Assembly (NCBI RefSeq): GCF_001315015.1
Contig: NZ_CP012915.1
Location: 558,001 to 622,000, forward strand
Source: Azospirillum brasilense
GTDB taxonomy: Bacteria > Pseudomonadota > Alphaproteobacteria > Azospirillales > Azospirillaceae
DNA length: 64,000 nucleotides
Direction: 5' to 3'
Position numbers and translations under genes: made by a program. The stretch's first letter is position 1. Each line of letters opens with the position of its first letter. Below are positions 16,791 through 25,266 of this stretch, in pieces. The notes under the pieces were generated by a model. It was not told the DNA's origin. It did not search any database and was given only the letters and a program-made list of their open reading frames with translations.

Positions 16791-17108
16791 TCAGGCGGCG
16801 ACATCCGGCGCAGGGCCGTCGGTGCCCGGCGCCTTGTCATCGGACTCACGGTCGCCAACGTCCTCGTCCTCGTCCTCGGGCGCGTCGCCGGACGCCGGCG
16901 TCTCGGCACGGCTGTCCGGGACAGGGGCGTGGCGAACCCAGCGGCGGCCCTCCATGGCGAACCCATGGTCGCGAAACCACAGGCGTTCCGCCTCGTCGGC
17001 GGCGCGGAACAGGACCAGAGTCCAGGCGTCGGACGGCTGCGCGCCGTCGCCGCCGTTGTCGGGCATCGCGTAGGGCTGGAGCGAATAGGGGAAGTCGTCG
17101 CGGGTCAC
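16791..17108 (-). CDS. Hypothetical acidic protein
   Basis: A 105-residue frame overlaps the upstream small gene by 4 bp (ATGA), which supports real translation coupling. The N-terminal 60 residues look folded (AWTLVLFRAADEAERLWFRD, then HGFAMEGRRWVRHAP), while the last 40 are an acidic Glu/Asp-rich tail containing EDEDEDVGDRESDD. No family is recognised. It lies 66 bp upstream of the 720-residue zinc/peptidoglycan protein on the same strand and may belong to its operon. Confidence 0.6.
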   Translation of the reverse strand: MTRDDFPYSLQPYAMPDNGGDGAQPSDAWTLVLFRAADEAERLWFRDHGFAMEGRRWVRHAPVPDSRAETPASGDAPEDEDEDVGDRESDDKAPGTDGPAPDVAA

Positions 17109-17332
17109 TGCATGCCCCCCTGATTGGAGCCGCCGTCGCCGGATGGCCGCGCCGAGGCGGGCGCGGAGTCGGGCCCATCCCCTTCGATCGGCTCCAGGTC
17201 GCTTTCGGCGGCGTATTTGATGAGACGGCCGTCGGCCAGACGGATGTCGTAGGTCGGCTCACCGGCAAGGGTCCGTGCGACGACGAGGGCCTCCTGGCCC
17301 GCAAACCTCACCCGTGTTCCCAACCGCAGCAT
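17105..17332 (-). CDS. Hypothetical small beta-barrel-like protein
   Basis: The 75-residue protein begins MLRLGTRVRFAGQEALVVAR and continues with PTYDIRLADGRLIKYAAESD, a pattern of short beta strands reminiscent of SH3-like or KOW-like small barrels. Its tail is serine/glycine-rich and probably disordered. Its stop overlaps the start of the acidic protein gene, so the two are coupled. Function is unknown; an adaptor or nucleic-acid-binding role is only a guess from the fold impression. Confidence 0.55.
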   Translation of the reverse strand: MLRLGTRVRFAGQEALVVARTLAGEPTYDIRLADGRLIKYAAESDLEPIEGDGPDSAPASARPSGDGGSNQGGMQ

Positions 17333-17523
17333 CCCGCCCCCGACTGTGTCTTGATCGTTGTCGCAGGCTAAGGATTCAGGCGGGGGTGTGCTGTGTCAAA
17401 AACCGGACGCCAAAGGAGCAAGGCTGTGCTTGTGGGGTTCTCCCCTTGCGGGGCTTGGTGCGCCGGGCCTTTTGCGCTGTTGATGTGCAAAAGGACAGGT
17501 GTGGCGCAGCGATGGAGGTGTTC

Positions 17524-17718
17524 ATGCCCGCACAGCGCGACGACGGCAACCGGAAGCCGTCCGTTATCGATCTGGTGACCGATCCCGAGAAATTCGATCA
17601 ATGGCAGCGTCAGCGGGAACGCGACGAGGCGTCGTCGGACGGAGATCGCCGCCGGGAGGGCGAACCGGACCGCGAACCGGACCGGGGCCGTTCCGATGCC
17701 CCCAGCGGGCGGGATTGA
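17524..17718 (+). CDS. Hypothetical small hydrophilic protein
   Basis: The 64-residue frame starts at an ATG preceded by GGAGGT with proper spacing. The first half (KPSVIDLVTDPEKFDQWQRQ) looks like a short structured helix. The second half is almost entirely Arg, Glu, Asp and Gly and is likely disordered. An alternative start at 17512 would add four residues but has no ribosome site. No family is recognised. Confidence 0.5.
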   Translation: MPAQRDDGNRKPSVIDLVTDPEKFDQWQRQRERDEASSDGDRRREGEPDREPDRGRSDAPSGRD

Positions 17719-17725
17719 CGGACGG

Positions 17726-17923
17726 TTATTCGGCGGCCTCGCGGGGCGGTGCCGCATCCGTTGGAATGCCCAGCGGAGCGCCGCAGTGGAACTGCATCAA
17801 CCGGCGCTCGACCCGGATCAAATAGGCGCGCGCGTCCAACCCCACGGGGCCGCGGCTGTGTTCGCGGACGAGCCTGATCGCACGACAGGCGTGACCGCAT
17901 TCCGGTGTGGCAAACTGGCACAA
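17726..17923 (-). CDS. Possible small cysteine-containing protein (TTG start)
   Basis: A 65-codon frame begins at TTG with no clear ribosome site. It has cysteines at positions 2, 9, 13 and 47 and an amphipathic stretch ARAYLIRVERRLMQFHCG. Codon use is acceptable but other frames overlap here, so it may be spurious. If real it could bind a metal. It ends 7 bp from the convergent small gene. Confidence 0.3.
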   Translation of the reverse strand: MCQFATPECGHACRAIRLVREHSRGPVGLDARAYLIRVERRLMQFHCGAPLGIPTDAAPPREAAE

Positions 17924-18060
17924 GAGGATCGTCCGCCTAAAGGAGTGGGTCCTAAAGTCTTACTCCGTTCGATAGGGCTAGTCGAGCGTCGGTTGCGACT
18001 CGAATTCAATGTCACAACGTACCGTTCACCAGTCGCGCCGTATCGGCACCAACAGGTTGG

Positions 18061-18074
18061 CATACTATAGTATG
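18061..18074. promoter_or_regulatory. Perfect 14-bp AT-rich palindrome
   Basis: CATACTATAGTATG is perfectly self-complementary. It lies in the 203-bp gap between two small minus-strand frames, in an AT-richer patch. It could be an operator overlapping a TATACT/TATAGT -10 element for the frame at 17726-17923, or an isolated regulatory site. Confidence 0.35.
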
Positions 18075-18126
18075 TAATGCTGGGTTCGGATGTCCCGCCA
18101 TTGCTGGCCAGGAAATGGTGAAGGGG

Positions 18127-18309
18127 TCAGTTCGACCCGGCGTTGCCCTCGGTCTGCGCGGCGGGCTGCGCGCTTTCCAGGACCGCCAAATACTCCAACA
18201 GCCGCTCCAGCGTCTCGGTCGGCATCCCGACGGATGGGACGTCGTTGCGCTTGGCGGCCTTCAGCGCGGTGCGAAGCAGGGTGCGGTCGATGTCGGTCAA
18301 GCCGGCCAT
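18127..18309 (-). CDS. Hypothetical small helical protein
   Basis: The 60-residue frame from ATG 18309 reads as a compact two-helix protein: LTDIDRTLLRTALKAAKR, then PTETLERLLEYLAVLESA, followed by a short polar tail. The amphipathic pattern and GC-rich third positions support coding. A longer frame upstream to 18675 overlaps the start of the mechanosensitive channel gene and is not believed. No family is recognised. The 269-bp gap to the divergent channel gene should hold both promoters. Confidence 0.5.
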   Translation of the reverse strand: MAGLTDIDRTLLRTALKAAKRNDVPSVGMPTETLERLLEYLAVLESAQPAAQTEGNAGSN

Positions 18310-18581
18310 GATGATGACGTGCGTGTGAAACGACGATGCGCAACCTGTATCATCAAGACACACAACCACGCCATGCCCAAACCGAAGGCAGGCGCACGAA
18401 ACGGCGGACACGGACCGGCGCCCTCGGCCACAGCGAACAGAACCAAGAATCCGTCGCTCTCTGTCACATCCTGGTGACACGCAGCGCCATACTTTTGCCG
18501 TGACGCCGAAGAGTATAGGTATCCCTTTTCCCGGTTCGCCGGGGCAGCCGCTTTTTTGCCAACACGAGAATTCGAACGGTG

Positions 18582-21230
18582 ATGCAGATTCCCTTCGCCT
18601 TCCGCTGCCGGATCGGCCGGCTCCTGGCAGTCCTGATGCTGTGCGGTGCGTTTGTAACGGGCGCCGTCGTTCCATCGGTCCTGGCCCAGTCCGCCGCTCC
18701 GGCGGCGGAAGCCGCGGCGGACTTCAAGACCAAGCTGCCGCAATGGCAGAACGCCTTGGAGCGGGCGGCCAACCGCATCGCCGGGGGCGATCTGGCGAAC
18801 ACCGAGTACGAGACGCTGCGTGCCGATCTGGCGAAGATCCAGCACGAGGTCCGGGAATCCGGTGCGGCGGCGGCGGCGGCCCGCGACACCGCCCAGCGCA
18901 TGCTGGACGCGTTGGGTCCGCCGCCGGCCCAGGGCGCTCCGCCGGAGGAGGCGGGGATCGCCGCCGAGCGCAAGCGCCTGACTCAGACCATCGGCGAGGC
19001 GGAAGGGCGGACCAAGCAGACCGAGCTGATCGTCACGCGCGCCGACATCCTGCTGCGCACCGCCGCCGACCAGCGCATGACCCAGCTCACCGAGCAGATC
19101 GTCCGGCGCGGTCCCGTGCCTCTGCTGCCCGCCACTTGGGCCGCCCTGCCCGAGCAGACGGCCTATGTGCAGGAGCGCATGGCGCGGGCCTTCGGCATCG
19201 TGATGGGCGACGACGAGTGGCGCGGCCGCCTCTACGGTTTGGGCGCGCTCGCCGCCGTGCTGTTCCTGGTCGCCTGGCCGGTGCGCCGGGTCCTGCTGCG
19301 CCGCTACGGCCACCGCGACCTGGAGGAGCGGCCGAGCTACCGCCAGCGCGTGGTGGCGATGGCGGTCGAGGCGTTGGCCCGTTGCCTGGTGCCGCTGGTG
19401 CCGACGCTGGTGCTGAGCGGCGCCCTGGTCGGACTGCTGCGCGACGCCGCCGACGCCGGGCCGCTGACCGCGGTGGTGGTCGGGGTGTCGGGCGGCCTGA
19501 CCGCCTATTTCCTGGTGACCGGCGTCGCCCGCGCCACCCTGGCGCCCGACCATCCGTCCTGGCAGCTCGCCAACCTCGACCCGGACAGCGCGCGGCGCCT
19601 GGTCCGCCGCGTCCCGCTCGTCATGATCGGGCTGGCGCTGGCCGGCACCGGCATCGCCCTGTCGGAGGGCATGTTCACCCCGCCGGAGCTGCGCTCGATC
19701 ACCGGCTTCGGCACCATGGCGCTGATCGCCGTGTCGCTGCTGTTCCTCTACCCCGACCATCTCTGGCTCGCCGCCCCGCCGCCGGAGGCCGAGGCGACCG
19801 ACGATTGTGGATGCCCGGAGCCGACGCCGGCCGCCGGACTGGACGTCACCCTGCCGCCGCCGGCCGCCACCCCCGCCGCGGCGGAGGTCGGGGAGGCGCC
19901 GCCCGCCCGTCCGCGGGTCGTCGGGCTGCGTCTGCGGCTGCTGATCGGCGCGGTGACACTCGCCTCGCTGGTCGCCGCGGGCGCCGGTTATCTGGTCGGT
20001 GCGATCTACGCCTCGAAGCTGATGCTGACCACGCTCATCATCGGCGGCGTCCTGCTGGTGGCGCGCGGCGTCCTGCGCGAGCTGCTCTGCGTCCTGCTGG
20101 AGCGCGGCAGCGGGCAGGTGGCCGAGGTGCGCGACATCGTGATCGCCACCGACCGCGGCCGGCGGATGCTGGGGCAGGCCGGGCGGACGGTGATCGACGG
20201 GCTGCTGCTGACCGTGGCGGCCTTCTTCCTGCTGCCGCTGACCGGCATGACCCTGTCGGAGATGAAGGGGCTGGCCGACGGCTTCCTCAGCGGCGTCACG
20301 GTGGGCGGCGTGCGCATCGCGCCGGGCGACATCATGTCGGCGCTGATGGTGCTGGGCGTCGTCGTCGCGGTGACCCGCTTCATCCAGCGCCAGCTCGACG
20401 AGCGCATCCTCGGCCGCGTCAACATGGACGACGGCGTTCGCAACTCCATCCGCATGGGCGTGGGCTATCTCGGCACCACCATGGCCGTGCTGATGTCGGT
20501 CGGCACGCTGGGGCTCGACCTGTCCAGCCTCGCCATGATCGCGTCGGCCTTGTCGGTCGGTATCGGTTTCGGCCTGCAGAACGTCGTCAGCAACTTCATC
20601 TCCGGCCTGATCATGCTGGTGGAGCGGCCGGTGAAGGTGGGCGACTGGGTGGTCGTCAACGGGCTGGAAGGCACCGTGCGCCGCATCAGCGTCCGCGCGA
20701 CGGAGATCCAGACCTTCCAGCGCGCCTCCGTCATCATCCCGAACTCGGAATTCATCTCCAAGTCGGTGGTCAACTGGACGCTGAAGGACAAGACCACCCG
20801 CATCGAGATCAAGGTCCGCATCACCTACGACACCGACGCCCGGCAGGTCTACGCGCTGCTGCTGCGGATCGGCTACGGCCACGCCCAGGTGCTGCGCAAC
20901 CCGGAGCCGGTTGTGATGTTCCGCGACTTCCTGCCGAGCGGGCCGGAGTTCGAGCTGCGCTGCTTCGTCGCCAACACCGATCACATCATCCCGGTGCGCA
21001 ACGAGCTGCGCCTGCGCATCCTGGAGCAGTTCCGCGAGCAGGGTATCGAGATGCCCTTCGACCAGCAGACCGTCCACATGCCGAAGGTCGAGGCGATGCT
21101 GGAGCTTCTCCTGGCCGAACGCCGCGCCCAGGCCGGCGGCGTGCCGGAGCTTCAGGTTGTGGCTGACGGTGGCAAGGTCGTGCCGCTGGCCGACACCCTT
21201 ACCGAGCGCGGGCCACGCACCGCCACGTGA
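18582..21230 (+). CDS. Mechanosensitive ion channel, MscS/MscK-type with large periplasmic N-terminal domain
   Basis: The 882-residue protein starts with a signal peptide (about 1-34, ending SVLAQ) and an alpha-helical periplasmic region resembling the DUF3772-type domain of large MscS homologues. Several membrane helices follow (from about 215), and then the MscS core. The pore-lining and beta-domain segment is clear: GIGFGLQNVVSNFISGLIML, ERPVKVGDWVVVNG, and IIPNSEFISKSVVNW (about 660-730). The channel opens under membrane tension to release solutes during hypo-osmotic shock. A GTG one codon earlier (18579) is an alternative start. The gene appears monocistronic, and a small minus-strand gene ends 3 bp after its stop. 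Confidence 0.9.
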   Translation: MQIPFAFRCRIGRLLAVLMLCGAFVTGAVVPSVLAQSAAPAAEAAADFKTKLPQWQNALERAANRIAGGDLANTEYETLRADLAKIQHEVRESGAAAAAARDTAQRMLDALGPPPAQGAPPEEAGIAAERKRLTQTIGEAEGRTKQTELIVTRADILLRTAADQRMTQLTEQIVRRGPVPLLPATWAALPEQTAYVQERMARAFGIVMGDDEWRGRLYGLGALAAVLFLVAWPVRRVLLRRYGHRDLEERPSYRQRVVAMAVEALARCLVPLVPTLVLSGALVGLLRDAADAGPLTAVVVGVSGGLTAYFLVTGVARATLAPDHPSWQLANLDPDSARRLVRRVPLVMIGLALAGTGIALSEGMFTPPELRSITGFGTMALIAVSLLFLYPDHLWLAAPPPEAEATDDCGCPEPTPAAGLDVTLPPPAATPAAAEVGEAPPARPRVVGLRLRLLIGAVTLASLVAAGAGYLVGAIYASKLMLTTLIIGGVLLVARGVLRELLCVLLERGSGQVAEVRDIVIATDRGRRMLGQAGRTVIDGLLLTVAAFFLLPLTGMTLSEMKGLADGFLSGVTVGGVRIAPGDIMSALMVLGVVVAVTRFIQRQLDERILGRVNMDDGVRNSIRMGVGYLGTTMAVLMSVGTLGLDLSSLAMIASALSVGIGFGLQNVVSNFISGLIMLVERPVKVGDWVVVNGLEGTVRRISVRATEIQTFQRASVIIPNSEFISKSVVNWTLKDKTTRIEIKVRITYDTDARQVYALLLRIGYGHAQVLRNPEPVVMFRDFLPSGPEFELRCFVANTDHIIPVRNELRLRILEQFREQGIEMPFDQQTVHMPKVEAMLELLLAERRAQAGGVPELQVVADGGKVVPLADTLTERGPRTAT

Positions 21231-21233
21231 GTC

Positions 21234-21464
21234 TCAGGGCAACGACTCCGCCGGCTTGCGGCGCCGCAGTTGGGTCACCTTGGGCGGCGGCGCGGCGGCG
21301 GGCAGGGGTTGCCAGCCGGCGATGGCACGCACGCAGCGCAGCGCCTCCGGGTTGTTGGCGAAGACCGGGAACAGCCGGCGCAACTCCACCACGGCGGACC
21401 ACTCCCCACGGTCGTGGAAGGCCCGGCGGATCGTTTCGGCTTCGCTTTCGCTGACGGTGAACAT
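21234..21464 (-). CDS. Conserved-looking small hypothetical protein
   Basis: The 76-residue protein from ATG 21464 starts MFTVSESEAETIRRAFHDRG and continues through WSAVVELRRLFPVFANNPEA and a conserved-looking cysteine in LRCVRAIAGW. The helical, folded N-terminal two thirds are followed by a Pro/Arg-rich tail. An upstream in-frame start at 21575 would add an arginine-rich leader and is less likely. Function is unknown. It converges with the mechanosensitive channel gene. Confidence 0.6.
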   Translation of the reverse strand: MFTVSESEAETIRRAFHDRGEWSAVVELRRLFPVFANNPEALRCVRAIAGWQPLPAAAPPPKVTQLRRRKPAESLP

Positions 21465-21814
21465 GGCGTCAGAGTGCCTCTCGGACCGGTGGCGCGCAAG
21501 CCGTCTTGGCGCCGGGAGCAGCCCTTTGCCGTGGCCCGTAGACCCTGTCAAGGAAAGTTGTTCACAGGCGGTCATATCCTTCGCTTGACTCCCGTTGCGG
21601 GGCGGGGCAGCCGTTGGGAGAAGGGTGAGGAGGCGTAGGGTACGTGAAAAACCCTTGATTGGCGCGGTTTTCTAATGTGCCTAAAAATAAGGCATTTCTG
21701 CCGGACCCCTTGAGGGATCGTTGATCCCTTCGGTTACCCCTCGATTCGCCAACAGAGTTATCCACAGAATCTGGGGATATCCGAAATATTGACATATCAG
21801 TCAGGCCGGCCCTC
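21465..21814. other. Intergenic region with a DnaA-box-like sequence and a small hairpin
   Basis: The 350-bp gap contains an AT-rich patch (21640-21700), a perfect hairpin GGGATC-GTT-GATCCC (21714-21728) that may act as a weak terminator, and a single TTATCCACA (21758-21766) matching the DnaA box consensus. I see no further DnaA boxes or AT-rich unwinding element close by and no gene. Confidence 0.5.
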
Positions 21815-22966
21815 TCAGATTGGGCGGCGGATCAGCCGCACGGCACCGACGCCGAGCAGCATGGTCAGCGCGCCGCCGAACAGGAACAGGGCGGGCAGCC
21901 CGACCTGATGGGCGACCGCCCCGTAGACCACCGGCCCGATCCCCTGGCCCAGGAAGAAGGAGGAGGCGAAGAGGGCGAGCGCCGACCCGCGGGCGGTCGC
22001 CGACAGCTCCGTCGCCTGGGTCTGCATGGTGTTGTGCAGCATGTAGAAGCCGAATCCGGCGACTAGGAACAGCAGCGACACCACCGGCCAGGGCACCGGG
22101 GCGAGCATCGCCAGATAGGCCCCGCCGGCCACCAGACCGCCGGCCCCCATCATCCCCCACTGGCCGAGCGAGGCGAGCAGGCGCCGCACGATGAAACTGT
22201 AGACGACTCCGCCGATGGCGAAGGCGGCCAGCGTCACCCCGGCCTCGAAGGCGCCCTCCGCCCCGTGGCGGGCCAGCATGGGGGCGACGAAGGGGAAGAC
22301 GCCGAAGATCAGCAGCCCTTCTGCCGCCACCGTCGCGAAGACCCAGACTGACACTGGGTTGGCCAGGACGGAGGCGTAGCGCGCCCGCGCGTCGGCCACC
22401 GACAGGGGATGCCGCTCCTCCCGCTCGCCCTTCAGGAGCAGGGCGGCGGTCAGCGCGATCAGGCCGGTCACCACCGCCGCCAGGGCGAAGACGGTGCGCC
22501 AGCCCGCCACCTCCGACAGGGCGCCGGCCACGGCGGAGCCGGACATCTGGCCGAGGATCACCGCCAGCAGGAAGCGGCTGATGGCGAATTGCCGCTCCGT
22601 GTAGACCACCCGGTCGCCGATCAGCGCCATGGAGGCCGGGATGATCCCCCCGGCGAAGGCGCCGGCGAGCATCCGCGAGCCGAGAACGGTGTAGTAGCCG
22701 GGTGCCACCGCCGACAGCGCCACGCCGATGGTCAGGACGACCAGCGACAGCCGGATCAGCCGCGTCTTGCCGATGGCGTCGCCGACCGGCCCCAGGATGA
22801 GCTGCATCGCCGCGTAGGGCAGCGTGTAGGCGGAGGAGAGCAGGGCCGCCTCGGCCACGCCGATGCCGAGGTCCGACGCGATGACGGTCAGCATCGGGTC
22901 GGTGGTGCGCAGCGAAAAGGCACTCGCGAAACCGGCGAGGCCGAGCATCAGGATGAGAAGGCGCAT
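21815..22966 (-). CDS. MFS transporter, drug/metabolite efflux type
   Basis: The 383-residue protein has 12 predicted membrane helices of the major facilitator superfamily. The loop between helices 2 and 3 (LGPVGDAIGKTRLIRLSLVV) carries the classic GxxxDxxGR/K-type motif A. The ATG at 22966 gives a standard start directly into helix 1 (MRLLILMLGLAGFASAFSLR); upstream in-frame codons only add basic low-complexity sequence. It is most like Bcr/CflA- or AraJ-type exporters. It is divergent from the glutathione peroxidase gene across 178 bp. The substrate is unknown. Confidence 0.85.
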   Translation of the reverse strand: MRLLILMLGLAGFASAFSLRTTDPMLTVIASDLGIGVAEAALLSSAYTLPYAAMQLILGPVGDAIGKTRLIRLSLVVLTIGVALSAVAPGYYTVLGSRMLAGAFAGGIIPASMALIGDRVVYTERQFAISRFLLAVILGQMSGSAVAGALSEVAGWRTVFALAAVVTGLIALTAALLLKGEREERHPLSVADARARYASVLANPVSVWVFATVAAEGLLIFGVFPFVAPMLARHGAEGAFEAGVTLAAFAIGGVVYSFIVRRLLASLGQWGMMGAGGLVAGGAYLAMLAPVPWPVVSLLFLVAGFGFYMLHNTMQTQATELSATARGSALALFASSFFLGQGIGPVVYGAVAHQVGLPALFLFGGALTMLLGVGAVRLIRRPI

Positions 22967-23144
22967 GGGAGGCGTCGGCCGGTCTATGGTCTGGGGCGGG
23001 CGGGGGGACAACCCTAAAGCAGGTGCGGCCGTCCGACGCACGGCAAGATGGCCATGGCACCCATGCGCGTGCATGATCCGACAGGCCTCGACCGCCGTAT
23101 AGAGCCACGCCGTAGAGACCAGCGCCGCCAACCGGGAGTCCGTG

Positions 23145-23735
23145 ATGCCAACGATCCGCGATGCCGCCCAATCCGCTGCCGGGATTCTGTCCGCCGTCCT
23201 GATGCTGTCCGCACCCGGTGCGGCGGTGGCGGCCGACGCGCTTGACTGGGCTTCGCTGCCCCTGCCGGCCATCGACGGCGGCACGCTCGCGCCCGATGCC
23301 TTTCGGGGCAAGGCGGTGCTGCTGGTCAACACGGCGTCGCAATGCGGCTACACCGGCCAGTATGAGGGGCTGCAAAAGCTCTGGGCCGGGCGGCGCGACC
23401 GCGGGCTGGTCGTGCTGGGGGTGCCGAGCAACGAATTCGGTGGGCAGGAGCCCGGCAGCAACGCCCAGGTCGCGTCCTTCTGCGAACTCAACTACGGCGT
23501 CGATTTCCCTCTGATGGAGAAGCAGTCCATCACCGGACCGCAGGCCCACCCGCTTTACCGCTGGGCGGCGGCGGCCACCGGGCCGCAGGGCGTGCCGCGC
23601 TGGAACTTCCACAAGATCCTGATCGGCCGCGACGGGCGGCTGGTGGAGTGGTTCGGCAGCTCGGTCACACCGGAGTCCGCCACCCTGACCGCGGCCGTGG
23701 ACAAGGCGCTGGCCCAGCCCTCTGCGAAGCCGTAA
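23145..23735 (+). CDS. Glutathione peroxidase family protein, exported
   Basis: The 196-residue protein has a signal peptide (residues 1-30, ending AVAA) and the glutathione peroxidase fold. The catalytic motif NTASQCGYTGQYEGLQKL has cysteine 67 in place of selenocysteine. The family features VPSNEFGGQEPGSN and the active-site tryptophan and asparagine in PRWNFHKILIGRDG are present. It should reduce peroxides in the periplasm, probably with thioredoxin-like donors. GTG at 23142 is a possible alternative start one codon earlier. The next gene starts 4 bp after the stop. Confidence 0.92.
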   Translation: MPTIRDAAQSAAGILSAVLMLSAPGAAVAADALDWASLPLPAIDGGTLAPDAFRGKAVLLVNTASQCGYTGQYEGLQKLWAGRRDRGLVVLGVPSNEFGGQEPGSNAQVASFCELNYGVDFPLMEKQSITGPQAHPLYRWAAAATGPQGVPRWNFHKILIGRDGRLVEWFGSSVTPESATLTAAVDKALAQPSAKP

Positions 23736-23739
23736 GCGC

Positions 23740-24213
23740 ATGGGCGCGCTGTCCTTCGAGGACCGCCGGGCCTCGGTCGTCCGGCTGCTGTCCTACGGCG
23801 GGCTGGTCCCCTTCGTCGGCGGCACCGCGCTGGCCTGGATGGCGGAGGGCGACAGGCAGGCCGCCGTGGTTCGGGCGGTGGTCGTCTACGCGGTGTCGAT
23901 CCTGTCCTTCATCGGCGCCATCCATTGGGGCCGCGTCCTCTCTGGACGAGAAGGGGCGGGTCGGGACGGCGGGACGAGCGGGCCGGCGTGGCTGGCCTGG
24001 GGAGTCGCGCCGTCGCTGCTGGGGTGGGGCGCCACCCTGCTGCCGTCCGGCCTGACGGTGCCGGCGCTGATCCTGTCCTTCCTGCTCGCCTGGGCGGTGG
24101 ACCGCAGCGCAGCGGCGGACGGACGCTATCCCCGCTGGTTCGGCACGCTGCGGACCCGCCTGACCATCGTCGTCTGCCTGACGCTCGCCGCGCTCATCCC
24201 GCTGGCTGGGTGA
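23740..24213 (+). CDS. DUF3429 family membrane protein
   Basis: The 157-residue protein has about four hydrophobic helices and the family-typical segment VYAVSILSFIGAIHWGRVLS. DUF3429 proteins are small inner-membrane proteins of unknown function common in proteobacteria. The gene follows the peroxidase gene by 4 bp and is probably co-transcribed. Its 3' end overlaps the convergent dusA gene by 20 bp. Confidence 0.82.
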   Translation: MGALSFEDRRASVVRLLSYGGLVPFVGGTALAWMAEGDRQAAVVRAVVVYAVSILSFIGAIHWGRVLSGREGAGRDGGTSGPAWLAWGVAPSLLGWGATLLPSGLTVPALILSFLLAWAVDRSAAADGRYPRWFGTLRTRLTIVVCLTLAALIPLAG

Positions 24214-25183
24214 CCGCTTCGCGGTGGGGCACCAGCGCCGCGGCCCTCAGCAGCACCTCCGGCCCGGCGCCGGGCAGATGGGCGTTCTCGCTGATGTGGC
24301 GGCGCCACGCGCGGGCGCCGGGCAGGCCCTGGAACAGACCCAGCATGTGCCGGGTGATCGCCGACAGCGGCGCCCCCTGGCGCATCCGCTCCTCGGCGTA
24401 GGCCGCCATGGACTCGACCACCGCATAGCGGTCGGGGCCGGGTTCCCCGCCGAACAGGCGGCGGTCGGCGTCGGCCAGGATGTAGGGCGTCTCGTAGGCG
24501 GCGCGCCCGATCATCACGCTGTCCAGCGTGGCGAGATGCTCCGCCGCCTCGTCCAGGGTGCGGATGCCGCCGTTGATCGCGATGGTGAGCCGCGGATTCT
24601 CCTGCTTCAGCCGGTGCACGAGGTCGTAGCGCAGCGGCGGGATGTCCCGGTTCTCCTTGGGGCTGAGGCCCTTCAACCACGCCTTGCGGGCGTGCACGAT
24701 GAAGTGGGTGCAGCCGGCGGCGGACACGGTGCGGACGAAATGGTCCAGCGTCGGCCATTCCTCCATCTCGTCGATGGCGATTCGCGACTTCACGGTGACG
24801 GGGATCGACACCGCCTCGCGCATGGCGCCGACCAGCCGGGCGACGAGGTCGGGCTCGGCCATCAGGCAGGCGCCGAAGCGGCCCGACTGCACGCGGTCGC
24901 TCGGGCAACCGACGTTCAGGTTGACCTCGTCATAGCCCCACTCCTCGGCGATGCGGGCGCAGGCCGCCAGCTCCGCCGGGTCCGACCCGCCGAGCTGAAG
25001 CGCTACCGGATGCTCCGCCGCGTCGTAGCCGAGCAGCCGCTCGCGGTCGCCGTGCAGCACGGCGCCGGTGGTGACCATCTCGGTGTAGAGCAGTGTGTTC
25101 TTGGACAGCAGGCGAAGGAAGCTCCGGCAATGGCGGTCCGTTAGCTCCATCATCGGGGCAACGCTGAGGGCAATGGCGGGCAT
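24194..25183 (-). CDS. dusA: tRNA-dihydrouridine synthase A
   Basis: The 329-residue flavoenzyme reduces uridine to dihydrouridine in the D-loop of tRNAs, mainly U20/U20a. It has the TIM-barrel Dus signatures SVAPMMELTDRHCRSF at the N-terminus, the catalytic cysteine in NLNVGCPSDRVQSGRFGACL, the FMN-site TVKSRIAID, the histidine in FIVHARKAWLKGLSPKEN, and the phosphate-binding INGGIRT and IGRAAYE. These details identify the DusA branch. ATG 25183 is preferred over TTG 25189, which would add two residues. The gene is convergent with the DUF3429 gene. Confidence 0.95.
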   Translation of the reverse strand: MPAIALSVAPMMELTDRHCRSFLRLLSKNTLLYTEMVTTGAVLHGDRERLLGYDAAEHPVALQLGGSDPAELAACARIAEEWGYDEVNLNVGCPSDRVQSGRFGACLMAEPDLVARLVGAMREAVSIPVTVKSRIAIDEMEEWPTLDHFVRTVSAAGCTHFIVHARKAWLKGLSPKENRDIPPLRYDLVHRLKQENPRLTIAINGGIRTLDEAAEHLATLDSVMIGRAAYETPYILADADRRLFGGEPGPDRYAVVESMAAYAEERMRQGAPLSAITRHMLGLFQGLPGARAWRRHISENAHLPGAGPEVLLRAAALVPHREAVTQPAG

Positions 25184-25266
25184 GGGCAAGAACTGTCTGT
25201 GAATCGGGAACGGCGGCGCACCAATTGGACCAAGCCGGCCCGGATGGCAAGGGGGGAGAGGGCAGG

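Noticed and set aside
18500-21166. An 888-codon plus-strand frame overlapping the MscS-type gene
   Set aside because: The other frame carries a signal peptide and the complete MscS core. This one is low-complexity arginine-rich.
21758-21766. Chromosomal or plasmid origin of replication
   Set aside because: Only one DnaA box was seen. There is no cluster, no repABC, parAB or dnaA gene and no extended AT-rich unwinding region.
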